Counted from the first letter of the stretch, positions 48,347 to 58,048 are shown. The stretch: 64,000 bases of DNA from an uncultured Actinomycetes bacterium (GCA_903928745.1 CAIYRR010000001.1:22230-86229), one strand, 5' to 3'. Notes: generated from the letters alone by a model not told the origin. A program made the numbers and translations.

Positions 48347-49155
48347 CTGCGTTTTGCAAATTCGATAGGAACCAGGAAAGACGCTCGTCTTTGTGTGCGC
48401 CTAAGCGCAGATAGCAAAGTGGGGGTTGTAATTATCAGCAAGGCGCTTGTGATGATGGCACGCGGTATATCCCATGCCATCGATGATGCGAAGTGGAAAA
48501 CAATAAAGTGATGGAGGTTGGTAGTTATATCTCCGCCTGGAATATAGGAAAGTTGAGTCTGTGATCCGAGCGTCCATGGCCAGAACTGCAAATCCATGAG
48601 AGCGCCAAAAGTGAGCGAGGCGATAATTCCATAGGTAACGAGTAGAGCGAGTTCAGCCTTGCCTCGGATGGCGTACTTACCGACCTTTTGGGGAAGTGCT
48701 CCCGCTCCCAAACCAATCCAGCCCGCTGCAAACATTTGATAAGCCAGCCATGGACCAAATCCTCCGGTGATGAATGCTGACACGAGCAAAGCAGAAATTC
48801 CCAAGATGAAACCAAATGCAGCGCCAAATACTCTCGCGCTTAAAATCAAAATAAACCACATGGGTTCAATCCCTGCCACGCCTGCACCCATGGGACGCAG
48901 CGCGGCTGTTAGCGCAGCGAGCACACCTAGTAACGCGACCGATTTTGCGTCGAGCCTTTCGTTGCTGAGTTCCACAATTAATAGCACCAGAGCGATAGGA
49001 ACAGCTATCCAAAAGAACAATTGCGTCCGAGATTGGTGGTGGTTGGCGTTGAAGAGAAATGGCCATAAGAAACCGCCGGCACTTATTAAGCCAGTAAGGA
49101 TGAGTGCAAGGGCAGAGCGTTTACTAAAACGATAAATGTCAGCCGTGGTGCTCAT
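48343..49155 (-). CDS. ECF transporter S component (putative cobalamin/corrinoid type)
   Basis: Multi-TM; GVLAALTAALRPMGAGVAGIEPMWFILILSARVFGAAFGFILGISALLVSAFITGGFGPWLAYQMFAAGWIGLGAGALP; overlaps next ECF gene; under cobalamin riboswitch. Confidence 0.82.
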   Translation of the reverse strand: MSTTADIYRFSKRSALALILTGLISAGGFLWPFLFNANHHQSRTQLFFWIAVPIALVLLIVELSNERLDAKSVALLGVLAALTAALRPMGAGVAGIEPMWFILILSARVFGAAFGFILGISALLVSAFITGGFGPWLAYQMFAAGWIGLGAGALPQKVGKYAIRGKAELALLVTYGIIASLTFGALMDLQFWPWTLGSQTQLSYIPGGDITTNLHHFIVFHFASSMAWDIPRAIITSALLIITTPTLLSALRRTQRRASFLVPIEFAKRS

Positions 49156-50765
49156 GAGGAATTCCTCATTGCCAATACAACATCGCTTACGGTCAGCCAC
49201 GGCGAAGGAGACATGACCTTGGCAACCTGTGGCGCAAAAGCGGGGGAGGAAAGAAGAACATCTGTTGTGGAGCCATCTGCAACTATTTCACCTTCGGCAA
49301 TGAAGACCACTCGTGAAGCGAGTTCGGCAACGAGTTCAACATCGTGGGTTGCGATGATGACAACTTTGTTTTGCTCGAGAGCAAGTTCTTTCAAAATTCT
49401 AATAAGAGCAGTTTTGGCTGCGTAATCCAAACCACGGGTAGGTTCATCAAGGACAAGAACTTGTGGTTGTGCCGAAAGAACAACGCTTAAGGCCAGGCTT
49501 AGCCGTTGTCCCTCGGAGAGATCTCGAGGGTGAGTAACGACTGAAATCCCAGGTACAAGACTTTGAAGTAAGGCGAAAGTTTCGCCATCTTTTACATCGT
49601 TGTCTTTATCTGCTTGCGAGCATTCCTCGCCAACGCTTTGCCCATAGAGTAAATCGCCGGGTTCTTGTGGAATGAATCCCGCAATTGCGGTGCGTTCGCG
49701 CCCTCGTAAAGAGAAAGGATTCCTTCCGAGAATAGTTGCCACACCACTTGTGGGTTCCGTTGCGCCCACAATCGAGCGAAGCAGAGAACTCTTACCTGCG
49801 CCGTTGCGACCCATGACTGCAACTATTTCTCCCGCGCAGATGGAGAGTGATATATCGCGGATCGCTTGCTTTTCTCCGTAGGCGATGGATGCATGCTCTA
49901 GCTTCACAACCACATGAGATTTCTCGAGCGATTGCTCGATAATCGAAGGGAATTCGCCTAAGTGCTTACGTAACGGTTCCGTGAGCCGACGCATTTGGCG
50001 CACGCTTAAAGGAACTTCTTCAACATGCATTGCCCGAGCCAAATGGATTATCGGTGGAGCCAATTCTGAGGAAGCGAAGATAGTTTCTGGTGTTCCGATA
50101 TTGGTTTGTCCATCACCTTGAATGTGAATGACGCGATCGGCGAACTGAATTACTCGTTCCAATTTATGTTCAGAGACAATGACAGTGAGTCCCAAATCAT
50201 GAACTAGTCGATGCAGGATCGAGAGAACTTCTTCTGCCGCGATCGGATCTAGGGCACTCGTTGGTTCATCCAGCACGAGAACTTTTGGATGCATGACTAG
50301 AGCGCTTCCAATGGCAACTCTTTGCTGTTCTCCTCCGCTAAGCGTTGCGATAGAACGATTTCGAAGCGGAGCAAGACTCAAAAGATCGAGAACTTCTTCA
50401 ACTCTTTTACGCATGACATCTGGCGCGAGATTGAGTGTTTCCATCCCGAATGCCAATTCCTCTTCAACGGTATCGGTAACAAAACCATTGATTGGATTCT
50501 GACCGACGATTCCAATTAAATGCGCTAAACCTCCTGGTTTAACACTTTGAGTAGAAATGCCATTAACGCTGATGTCGCCAGCCAATATTCCACCCGTATG
50601 GTGGGGGACCAGACCGTTGATTAATCTCAAAAGAGATGATTTGCCGATACCTGTTGCTCCCATAACAAGAACAAGTTCACCTTCGGCAACAGTAAAAGTG
50701 AGATCTTCGATAACGGTCTGTTGTGAGTTCGGATAGATCAATGAGACATTGGTAAATTTGATCAT
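49152..50765 (-). CDS. ECF transporter ATPase with two fused ABC domains
   Basis: VMGATGIGKSSLLRLINGL + LSGGEQQRVAIGSALVMHPKVLVLDEPTSALDP; VMGRNGAGKSSLLRSIVG + DLSEGQRLSLALSVVLSAQPQVLVLDEPTRGLDY. Confidence 0.94.
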   Translation of the reverse strand: MIKFTNVSLIYPNSQQTVIEDLTFTVAEGELVLVMGATGIGKSSLLRLINGLVPHHTGGILAGDISVNGISTQSVKPGGLAHLIGIVGQNPINGFVTDTVEEELAFGMETLNLAPDVMRKRVEEVLDLLSLAPLRNRSIATLSGGEQQRVAIGSALVMHPKVLVLDEPTSALDPIAAEEVLSILHRLVHDLGLTVIVSEHKLERVIQFADRVIHIQGDGQTNIGTPETIFASSELAPPIIHLARAMHVEEVPLSVRQMRRLTEPLRKHLGEFPSIIEQSLEKSHVVVKLEHASIAYGEKQAIRDISLSICAGEIVAVMGRNGAGKSSLLRSIVGATEPTSGVATILGRNPFSLRGRERTAIAGFIPQEPGDLLYGQSVGEECSQADKDNDVKDGETFALLQSLVPGISVVTHPRDLSEGQRLSLALSVVLSAQPQVLVLDEPTRGLDYAAKTALIRILKELALEQNKVVIIATHDVELVAELASRVVFIAEGEIVADGSTTDVLLSSPAFAPQVAKVMSPSPWLTVSDVVLAMRNSS

Positions 50766-51553
50766 GGAGCCACCAGCAACGGAGAAAGCGCAACTATGAG
50801 GATAAGCAACTCTGGGCGGATAAAGGAAGCAATCGCGATCGCGCAGAGAATGTAGTCACGAGAAGTCCAACGATCTTTTCGATATCGTGAACGTTTTCGG
50901 GTGTAGCCATATCCACGTGAATCCATCGCAGCCGCAAGATCCAATGAACGTGAGAGTGACTCTTCAAAAAGAGGAAGGGCAATCCTTCGCCAACTCAGTA
51001 AGCCTTTACTTTCGTGGCCACGCAAACGTTGTGCTGTTTTTATTCTGCCGATACTTGCGACAAATTGCGGAAGAATTGATGTGGCAATCACGATTGTTAC
51101 GCCGAATTCGTAAACCATCACAGGCATCGATCGCAGCAAACGATGGGGGCTAGATAAGGATGCTGCCGCGCCAAGGAGGGCGATGATTGCAGCGATCATG
51201 ATTCCGTCATGCGCGGTTGATGAAAGCCGCTCGATTGTTACCGGTCCGCCTATTCGAATACCAGCCATCCAATCGGGAAGAGGAATGATCGGAAGGCTAA
51301 ATAGAGTTCGCCCTGGTATGGGCACACCGATCAGGACGCCGGTCATTATGCGAATCCCAACAACCCACAACCCTACTTTGAGCGACCAAGCGAAACTCTT
51401 GGACCAAGGGGTGTTCTCTGCTTTGACCTTCACGACAAATCCTGATGCACCCACCACGCCGAGGGCCAGTGGGATGGAACTAGTCATTGCAACAGCAGTT
51501 GCCAATGATCCAGACCAAATCCACCAGACGAGTGGGTGCAGGGATTTATGCAT
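50762..51553 (-). CDS. ECF transporter T component
   Basis: LHPLVWWIWSGSLA; AQRLRGHESKGLLSWRRIALPLFEESLSRSLDLAAAMDSRGYG. Confidence 0.9.
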   Translation of the reverse strand: MHKSLHPLVWWIWSGSLATAVAMTSSIPLALGVVGASGFVVKVKAENTPWSKSFAWSLKVGLWVVGIRIMTGVLIGVPIPGRTLFSLPIIPLPDWMAGIRIGGPVTIERLSSTAHDGIMIAAIIALLGAAASLSSPHRLLRSMPVMVYEFGVTIVIATSILPQFVASIGRIKTAQRLRGHESKGLLSWRRIALPLFEESLSRSLDLAAAMDSRGYGYTRKRSRYRKDRWTSRDYILCAIAIASFIRPELLILIVALSPLLVAP

Positions 51554-51559
51554 TTGAAG

Positions 51560-52108
51560 TTAGTTCTTTTTCATTAATGCCGCAGGCGTTGGAATTTCTA
51601 CTCCGCATTCGTTGGCTGGATATTCATTGAGACCACAAATAAAGCCGGAGGAGCTGGCGCGAATTTTCGCAACGGCATATACGACATCTGAGCCAATCGC
51701 CTTCTTATCCAGAACCAGACATTTGCTGAAGGATCGAGGCAGGCTTTCACCTTTAGGTTTTAGGAAGATGCTCCCAAAATCGACAACAATTCCGACGCGC
51801 TTCTTACCCGCTGCTGGAATTTTGGTTGTTCCGCAAATTCGAGAAAAGTTTGGAACCACTCGTGGTGTTGCTGCATCGGGGACGCTCTCGCTGCTGAAGG
51901 TAAATGCCCAACCCTCTACCGATCCATCCGGGACAACTGTTGTTGGGCCAGTTTGGGCCATAGTCCAAGAGCTTTGACCTGGGGCACTTTGGAAATATCC
52001 CCAGTATCGATAACCCTTTTCGCCGGCTTGGGCCGAGGGAATAAAGGAAGTTGTAGCGATAGCCGCCACAGATATCGAGATAAGAATTTTCTTAACGTAG
52101 TTATTCAT
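51560..52108 (-). CDS. Secreted protein encoded first in cobalamin-riboswitch ECF operon
   Basis: Signal peptide MNNYVKKILISISVAAIATTSFIPSAQAGEKGYRYWGYFQ; resembles, from memory, a secreted family in actinobacterial ECF loci (SCO2322-like). Confidence 0.65.
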   Translation of the reverse strand: MNNYVKKILISISVAAIATTSFIPSAQAGEKGYRYWGYFQSAPGQSSWTMAQTGPTTVVPDGSVEGWAFTFSSESVPDAATPRVVPNFSRICGTTKIPAAGKKRVGIVVDFGSIFLKPKGESLPRSFSKCLVLDKKAIGSDVVYAVAKIRASSSGFICGLNEYPANECGVEIPTPAALMKKN

Positions 52109-52170
52109 TGAAGAGCCTCACTATGAAGGAGTCTCACAAGGGCCGACCTTAAGCATGTTATGAATGAAAT

Positions 52171-52202
52171 AAAAAAGATCGTCCGATAAATCTCGAACGA
52201 CC
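52171..52202 (-). terminator. Intrinsic terminator of cobalamin riboswitch expression platform
   Basis: Minus strand GGTCGTTCGA-GATTTA-TCGGACGATCTTTTTT (two G-U wobbles). Confidence 0.75.
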
Positions 52203-52239
52203 CTAGCTTTCAGTTCAAACATTTCTGTTTGGACGAACG

Positions 52240-52405
52240 CCCCGCAAACCTCGGCGGTGGTGTCGATTTCGAGCCTTTGCATTAGGTAATCCGACTTAGT
52301 GATTTCGAAGATCACTTTACGGTTGCGGGTCAGCGCCGGATTCTCACCGGACTTCCCCTAAGACAAAGACTTATTTAGTTTTTTACTTCGTGGAGGCAAC
52401 CAAAC
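52240..52405 (-). ncRNA. Cobalamin riboswitch
   Basis: Minus strand GGTTGCC...AGGGGAAGTCCGGTGAGAATCCGGCGCTGACCCGCAACCGTAA... matches the cobalamin aptamer core. Confidence 0.92.
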
Positions 52406-52489
52406 CACATTGCTTTCGCCTTGGCAACACGCCTCGCTCGGCATAAGGTGACGCTCTGGTTTAGTACACACAAATAGGGGAGAAGCACC

Positions 52490-53491
52490 ATGGAGCATCG
52501 TCGACTTGGCAGTTCGGGAATGTATGTCTCTGAAATCTCTTATGGAAATTGGATCACGCACGGCTCCCAAGTCGAGCAACAGAGTGCAATTGCTTGCGTA
52601 AAGACTGCACTTGAAGTTGGAATCACGACCTTCGACACTGCAGATGTTTATGCCGCCACAAAAGCAGAAACCGTGCTGGGCAAAGCGCTTAAAGGTGTGC
52701 GCCGCGAATCTTATGAACTATTTACCAAGGTTTATTGGCCCACTGGCTCAGGAAAGAATGATCGTGGACTCTCGCGCAAGCACATCATGGAATCTGCGCA
52801 TGCATCCCTTAAGCGCCTAGGCACCGATCACATTGATCTCTACCAAGCTCACCGTTTTGATTACGAAACACCTCTAGAAGAAACCCTCAGCGCTTTTGAA
52901 GATTTAATTCGCCAGGGCAAAGTGCACTACATCGGAACATCCGAATGGCGCGCAAGTGAAATCGCTGCAGCATTGAAAATTCAAGATGAACGTGGTTACA
53001 CACGTTTTGTTTCTAATCAACCTCAGTATTCAATGCTGTGGCGAGTGATAGATAAAGAAGTTGTCCCTCTCAGCGAGAAGGAAGGGATTGGCCAGATTGT
53101 ATGGTCTCCGATTGCACAGGGTGTTTTGACTGGTAAATACAAGCCAGGAAAGAAAGCCCCTGCAGGTTCGCGAGCTACCGATAAAAATGGTGGTGCAGGA
53201 ATGATTTCGCGCTGGTTGACTCATGATGTTCTAGTAGCAGTTGAGAAACTTCGCCCGATTGCCGAGAGTGTTGATTTAACGATGGCGCAACTTGCTGTTG
53301 CCTGGGTTTTACAGAATAAGAATGTTTCCAGCGCAATTATGGGAGCAACAAAGCCTTCTCAGGTTAAGGAGAACGTCAAAGCATCTGGCGTGAAACTTTC
53401 GGCACAGACCATGAAGGCAATTGATAAAGCACTTGGATCGCTACCTGAAACTGATCCCGCTAAGAACGTGAGCCCAAGCACGCGCCCTTAA
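52490..53491 (+). CDS. Aldo/keto reductase (Kv-beta-like)
   Basis: MEHRRLGSSGMYVSEISYGNW, FDTADVYAATKAETVLGKALKG, LYQAHRFDYETPLEETLSAFEDLIRQGKVHYIGTSEW. Confidence 0.93.
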   Translation: MEHRRLGSSGMYVSEISYGNWITHGSQVEQQSAIACVKTALEVGITTFDTADVYAATKAETVLGKALKGVRRESYELFTKVYWPTGSGKNDRGLSRKHIMESAHASLKRLGTDHIDLYQAHRFDYETPLEETLSAFEDLIRQGKVHYIGTSEWRASEIAAALKIQDERGYTRFVSNQPQYSMLWRVIDKEVVPLSEKEGIGQIVWSPIAQGVLTGKYKPGKKAPAGSRATDKNGGAGMISRWLTHDVLVAVEKLRPIAESVDLTMAQLAVAWVLQNKNVSSAIMGATKPSQVKENVKASGVKLSAQTMKAIDKALGSLPETDPAKNVSPSTRP

Positions 53492-53500
53492 TGAGATGAG

Positions 53501-54037
53501 TTAGTCGATCGAGTCGCCTGGTTTCTTTTGTGGAGCTGGCGAACGCAGACGTCGAAGTTGTGTTGAACGCGACCAACCATATGAAGCCATGCCCTTGGTT
53601 GGTGCATCAGGAAAACGCTTTGCAATTTCCTTTTTCAATTTCTTAGATAGCGTAAAGCCTTCGACCAGCGCGCCCAAGAAAACAACGTACATCAAGAGGA
53701 CAGCAATAGTTTGCAGCGCGGTAATGCGAGAAACCATCAGAACTACAAAGAGAAGGGGCAACAAGTACTCGGCAAGTGATCGACGTGCATCTACATAATT
53801 GCGAACAAACCTGCGAACAGGTCCGCGATCGCGAGCAGGTAGAGCGTTTTCTTCTCCACGCATATAAGCAGCGCGGGCCACAGCGCGTTGTTCGCGTTGA
53901 AGGTCTTTTTGCTTCTTGCGTTCTGCTTTGTTTGTCGCTGGTGCCAAAGAATTCACAACGCGTTTTGCTTGTGCCTCTTTTCGCGAAGGTGTTGGTCGGC
54001 CTTTGTTTTCTGACTTGTCTGGAGTATCTGCGCTCAT
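53501..54037 (-). CDS. DUF3043 family actinobacterial membrane protein
   Basis: KGRPTPSRKEAQAKR N-term, YMRGEENALPARDRGPVRRFVRNYVDARRSLAEYLLPL. Confidence 0.9.
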   Translation of the reverse strand: MSADTPDKSENKGRPTPSRKEAQAKRVVNSLAPATNKAERKKQKDLQREQRAVARAAYMRGEENALPARDRGPVRRFVRNYVDARRSLAEYLLPLLFVVLMVSRITALQTIAVLLMYVVFLGALVEGFTLSKKLKKEIAKRFPDAPTKGMASYGWSRSTQLRRLRSPAPQKKPGDSID

Positions 54038-54074
54038 AGTCAGACTATAGACGTTGGCCCACAATCCCTGAAAA

Positions 54075-55223
54075 TCAGGGCAGAGCCAGCATCCTCTTCA
54101 GCGCTAACTTAGAGAATATGGCCGTCTCTTCATCCACCAGGATTTGATTCACTAAATGGTCGGCAAGGAGTGATTCCATAACCCAGACCAAGTGAGGCAG
54201 ATCAATACGGTTCATCGTTGAGCAATAGCAAACATCCTTATCCAAGAATACGATCTGCTTATCTGGATGAGCTTTCGCTAAACGTTGCACGAGATTGAGT
54301 TCAGTGCCAATTGCCCATGCAGATCCTGCCGGGGCGGCTTCAATTGTCTTGATGATCATTTCAGTAGAGCCCACAACATCGGCAGCAGCAACAACTTCGT
54401 ATTGGCACTCTGGATGAACGAGAACTTGAACATTTGGAATTCTGGATCGAACTTCATTGACGCTATCAAGGGTGAATCGCCCATGGACGGAACAATGTCC
54501 ACGCCAGAGAATCACTTTTGCATTAACGATCTCCTCACGAGTGAGTCCACCTTGTGGTTTCCACGGATTCCACAGAACGCAATCCTCAAGAGATAAACCC
54601 AAAGAAAGTACAGCGGTATTGCGGCCTAGGTGTTGATCAGGAAGAAAAAGAATCTTTTCACCTTGTTCAAAGGCCCATGACATTGCACGTTTTGCATTCG
54701 AGGATGTGCACACCGTTCCACCGTTTTTGCCTGTGAAACTTTTGATTGCTGCCGATGAATTCATGTAAGTAACAGGAATCGTTTTAGTTGCAACGCCAAA
54801 TTCCTGTAAGACTTTCCAGCATTCATCTACTTGCTGCGCTGTTGCCATATCGGCCATAGAACAACCGGCAGCAAGATCGGGCAAAATTACTTTTTGAGAA
54901 GACGAGGTAAGAATGTCGGCGCTTTCAGCCATGAAATGCACACCACAGAAAATGATGTACTCAGCTTCTGTTTGAGCGGCGGCTGATTGCGCCAACTTAA
55001 AAGAATCTCCCGTGATATCGGCAAACTCAATGACTTCATCACGCTGGTAGTGATGACCCAGAACCATGGCGCGAGTACCTAAAGCAGCTCGTGCAACACG
55101 GGCTCTTTCGATGAGTCCTGGCTCACTTGGATGGGGGAGTTCGCCCGTACAGGAGACGCCGCGTTCGCTTGCGAGGTCGCTACCTTGGCCCAGTAAAAGG
55201 AGATCGCTTAATGCCATAGGCAT
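54075..55223 (-). CDS. nadA: Quinolinate synthase
   Basis: LGHHYQRDEVIEFADITGDSFKLAQSA; FCGVHFMAESADIL; HPECQYEVV; CYCSTMNRIDLPHLVWVMESL. Confidence 0.96.
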   Translation of the reverse strand: MPMALSDLLLLGQGSDLASERGVSCTGELPHPSEPGLIERARVARAALGTRAMVLGHHYQRDEVIEFADITGDSFKLAQSAAAQTEAEYIIFCGVHFMAESADILTSSSQKVILPDLAAGCSMADMATAQQVDECWKVLQEFGVATKTIPVTYMNSSAAIKSFTGKNGGTVCTSSNAKRAMSWAFEQGEKILFLPDQHLGRNTAVLSLGLSLEDCVLWNPWKPQGGLTREEIVNAKVILWRGHCSVHGRFTLDSVNEVRSRIPNVQVLVHPECQYEVVAAADVVGSTEMIIKTIEAAPAGSAWAIGTELNLVQRLAKAHPDKQIVFLDKDVCYCSTMNRIDLPHLVWVMESLLADHLVNQILVDEETAIFSKLALKRMLALP

Positions 55224-55318
55224 ATTGTGTCTGCTTCTTTGGCATCCTGCGAGTAGGATTTAGCCCGAAGTCGTACCGATTTTCATCACAGGCCATGTAT
55301 ATAGGGAGAGAAATAAAT

Positions 55319-55675
55319 ATGAGCACTGATGTAACCATTGAAACAAGCGCTGCCAGCATCGTATTAACCGATGTTGCCGCCACCAAAGTCGCTGCCCTTT
55401 TAGCGCAAGAAGATCGCGACGATTTGTCCCTTCGCGTGGCAGTACAGCCAGGTGGTTGTTCTGGCCTTCGCTACCAACTTTATTTTGATGACCGCGCCCT
55501 AGATGGCGATGTCATTCACGAATTTGGGGCAGTCAAGGTGATCGTGGACAAGATGAGCGTTCCCTACCTTGCCGGTGCATCAATCGATTTCGTTGACACC
55601 ATCGAAAAGCAGGGCTTCACTATCGATAACCCAAATGCAGGCGGTTCATGTGCCTGCGGCGATTCTTTTCACTAA
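55319..55675 (+). CDS. erpA: HesB/IscA-type iron-sulfur cluster insertion protein
   Basis: LRVAVQPGGCSGLRYQLYFDD ... NPNAGGSCACGDSFH. Confidence 0.93.
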   Translation: MSTDVTIETSAASIVLTDVAATKVAALLAQEDRDDLSLRVAVQPGGCSGLRYQLYFDDRALDGDVIHEFGAVKVIVDKMSVPYLAGASIDFVDTIEKQGFTIDNPNAGGSCACGDSFH

Positions 55676-55698
55676 TTGACCGCGAGCATAAATAATCT

Positions 55699-56697
55699 AT
55701 GAAAATTGGCGTGGCTGGTTCAGTAGGTCGCGACCACTTAATGACTTTCCCCGGAAAGTTCACTGATTCCTTAGTAGCTGGGTCTTTAGAAAAGGTTTCA
55801 CTTTCCTTTCTCGTTGATGCTTTGGATGTTCGTCGCGGAGGATGTGCGGCGAACATTGCATTCGGAATGGGAGTCTTAGGGCTTCGTCCGACGTTGATTG
55901 CCTCAGTGGGTAAAGATTGGGCAGATTACGATGCCTGGTTAACGCGCCACGGGGTCGATACTTCCCATGTTTTGATTTCGGAAACACTTCACACGTGTTT
56001 GTTCATGGTGACAACAGATACCGAGCTAAACCAGATCGCTTCATTCTTTCCAGGGGCCATGAGCGAGGCAAGAAATATTGAGCTCGCCCCTATCATGGAA
56101 AAAACGGGGACGTTCGATCTCATTGTGATTTCACCCGATGATCCTGAGGCGATGTTGCGCCATTCTGAGATTGCAAGACAACAACGAATTCCTTTTGCAG
56201 CAGATCCTTCTCAACAAATGGCGAGGATGGATGGCGAGGAAATTAAGCGCCTCATTGACGGCGCAGCATATTTATTCTTAAACGAATATGAGTGTGCGCT
56301 AGCTATCCAAAAAACTGGTTGGACTGATGCGGAAATTCTTGAAAAAGTAAATGTACGCATTGTGACCATGGGTTCTGATGGCGCCAAAGTTGAAGAAAAA
56401 GGCAAAGAAACGATTTTTGTTGGCGTGCCAAAAGAGAAAGTCAGGATCGATCCAACGGGAGTTGGCGATTCTTTCCGGTCAGGATTTATTGCGGGCCTCG
56501 CGGCGAATTTGAGTCACGAACGCTGTGCGCAATTGGGTTCAATGTTGGCTACATATGTGATTGAAACAAAAGGAACTCAGGAGTATCACTTCACTCGAGA
56601 AGAATTCCTGACGAGATTTGAAGGCGCCTACGGCCCGGATGCAACAGCAGAAATCAGTGACCGTTTAGGCCACTTTGGTTTTGACGCACCACGCTAA
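55699..56697 (+). CDS. PfkB family carbohydrate/adenosine kinase
   Basis: GGCAANIAFGMGVLGL; VRIDPTGVGDSFRSGFIAGLA. Confidence 0.92.
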   Translation: MKIGVAGSVGRDHLMTFPGKFTDSLVAGSLEKVSLSFLVDALDVRRGGCAANIAFGMGVLGLRPTLIASVGKDWADYDAWLTRHGVDTSHVLISETLHTCLFMVTTDTELNQIASFFPGAMSEARNIELAPIMEKTGTFDLIVISPDDPEAMLRHSEIARQQRIPFAADPSQQMARMDGEEIKRLIDGAAYLFLNEYECALAIQKTGWTDAEILEKVNVRIVTMGSDGAKVEEKGKETIFVGVPKEKVRIDPTGVGDSFRSGFIAGLAANLSHERCAQLGSMLATYVIETKGTQEYHFTREEFLTRFEGAYGPDATAEISDRLGHFGFDAPR

Positions 56698-56884
56698 ATT
56701 CGGCTGTATCTCTCTGTTGAACATGATTGCCGGTCATTCTTGCCCAAGCCTGTAAATCGGGCCAGGTTGCTGGATCATCAGAGAGCAAGATCAATTGCGA
56801 TCCGACTGCGACCTTGTCGATCTCTTGAGAAATCCTAATAATCGGTAAAGGACACCGAAGACCTAAGCAATCTATCTTCTTCAT
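56654..56884 (-). CDS. TusA/SirA family sulfurtransferase
   Basis: MKKIDCLGLRCPLPIIRISQEIDKVAVGSQLILLSDDPATWPDLQAWARMTGN (CPxP motif). Confidence 0.88.
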   Translation of the reverse strand: MKKIDCLGLRCPLPIIRISQEIDKVAVGSQLILLSDDPATWPDLQAWARMTGNHVQQRDTAEFSVVRQNQSGLNGH

Positions 56885-57990
56885 CGAGACCTAAGTTCGG
56901 CGACCGCTCTTTCAATGGCGCGAACGAGTTCAACGACATCTTCTTTGGATGTGGATTCTTGCAACGTAATTCGGATATTTCCGTGAGTGAGAACTCCCAT
57001 CGCGGCCAAGACGTGGCTAGGGGTTAAGTCTTCGGCGTTACAGGCAGAACCAGAGTCGACGGCGAACCCGGCCTTATCCAGATGTCGGAGTAATTCCTCG
57101 CCTTCGACATAGAGAAAAGAAAATGAATTGATATGAGGCAATGAGGAATCCAGATTTCCAGCGATGTCACAATGAGTGATTTTTGAGGTGATCTCCTGAC
57201 GCAAAAATGCCGAAAGTTCACGTAATCGATTATGCGTGGTTAGGGCATCGGATGCAGTTGCTTCAAGAGCTATTGCACTCGCGATTATGAGCGGCAGGGA
57301 TGCAGAGCCAGGTACACGCTTTGGCCCAAGATGAGGCAGGGGATTGCGCCATCGGGATTCATTGTTGATTGCCAGGATTCCAAGACCTTCGGGACCTTGC
57401 CAGGACTTGCTATCGAAAAATGCGCTGTCCCATCGATCGGGTAATGGTGCGCCAATTCCTGCATTTGCGAAATCACATGCGATCGAGACCGATGGAAGCT
57501 GACTAATGATTTCGTTGTACCAGGATATGACTCCAGTTTCTCCATTGGCGATTTGAAGTGCCAAAACAGCAGTCGCGCAATCTAGATTCGCCAAAGATGC
57601 CAAAGATGCCAAAGATGCCAAAGATGTTGGATTGATATGCCCATCAAGGCCCACAGGAATTTCGTGGCTGTCACGGCTTCGAGCAATGGCCAGAACTTCG
57701 TTGCGATCTACCGATGAGTGAATCAAAATGTCTCCGGTGCGCAACAAACCTGCCACCGCGTAAAAATTGCCCAGTCGTGGTTCACCGATAAATTCGAGTT
57801 TCTTGGCGGGGATGCCGAGGCTTTGGCCCAATGATTCGATGGCCTCATTTTGTAGCGCTCTAGCCTTGGAACTTTGGTGGCTTACTTTGCGAGGATCGGC
57901 CCAACCTTGGTCAAAGGCGCTCTGAAGGGCCTCTCGGGCCTTGGGGTGGAGAGGCCGCTCGGAGGTGAAATTCCTTGTGATTTGAGCCAC
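56881..57990 (-). CDS. Cysteine desulfurase-like aminotransferase class V
   Basis: ANGETGVISWYNEI; ACDFANAGIGAPLP; FFDSKSWQGPEGLGILA (PLP Lys); VDSGSACNAEDLTPSHVLAAMG. Confidence 0.85.
   Translation of the reverse strand: MAQITRNFTSERPLHPKAREALQSAFDQGWADPRKVSHQSSKARALQNEAIESLGQSLGIPAKKLEFIGEPRLGNFYAVAGLLRTGDILIHSSVDRNEVLAIARSRDSHEIPVGLDGHINPTSLASLASLASLANLDCATAVLALQIANGETGVISWYNEIISQLPSVSIACDFANAGIGAPLPDRWDSAFFDSKSWQGPEGLGILAINNESRWRNPLPHLGPKRVPGSASLPLIIASAIALEATASDALTTHNRLRELSAFLRQEITSKITHCDIAGNLDSSLPHINSFSFLYVEGEELLRHLDKAGFAVDSGSACNAEDLTPSHVLAAMGVLTHGNIRITLQESTSKEDVVELVRAIERAVAELRSR
57591..57626. repeat. In-frame 9-bp tandem repeat (ccaaagatg x4) in cysteine desulfurase gene
   Basis: Encodes LASLASLASLANLD. 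Confidence 0.95.
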
Positions 57991-58048
57991 CTGCCGAACG
58001 CTACCCTCTCATGCGGTGAAGTTGGAAATGCCCCACTATCCTTTGCCC

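Noticed and set aside
52121-52315. 64-aa ORF upstream of the ECF operon
   Set aside because: Lies within the cobalamin riboswitch and its terminator.
57591-57626. Possible repeat array of a mobile or CRISPR type
   Set aside because: Pure 9-bp in-frame tandem repeat without spacers; coding microsatellite.
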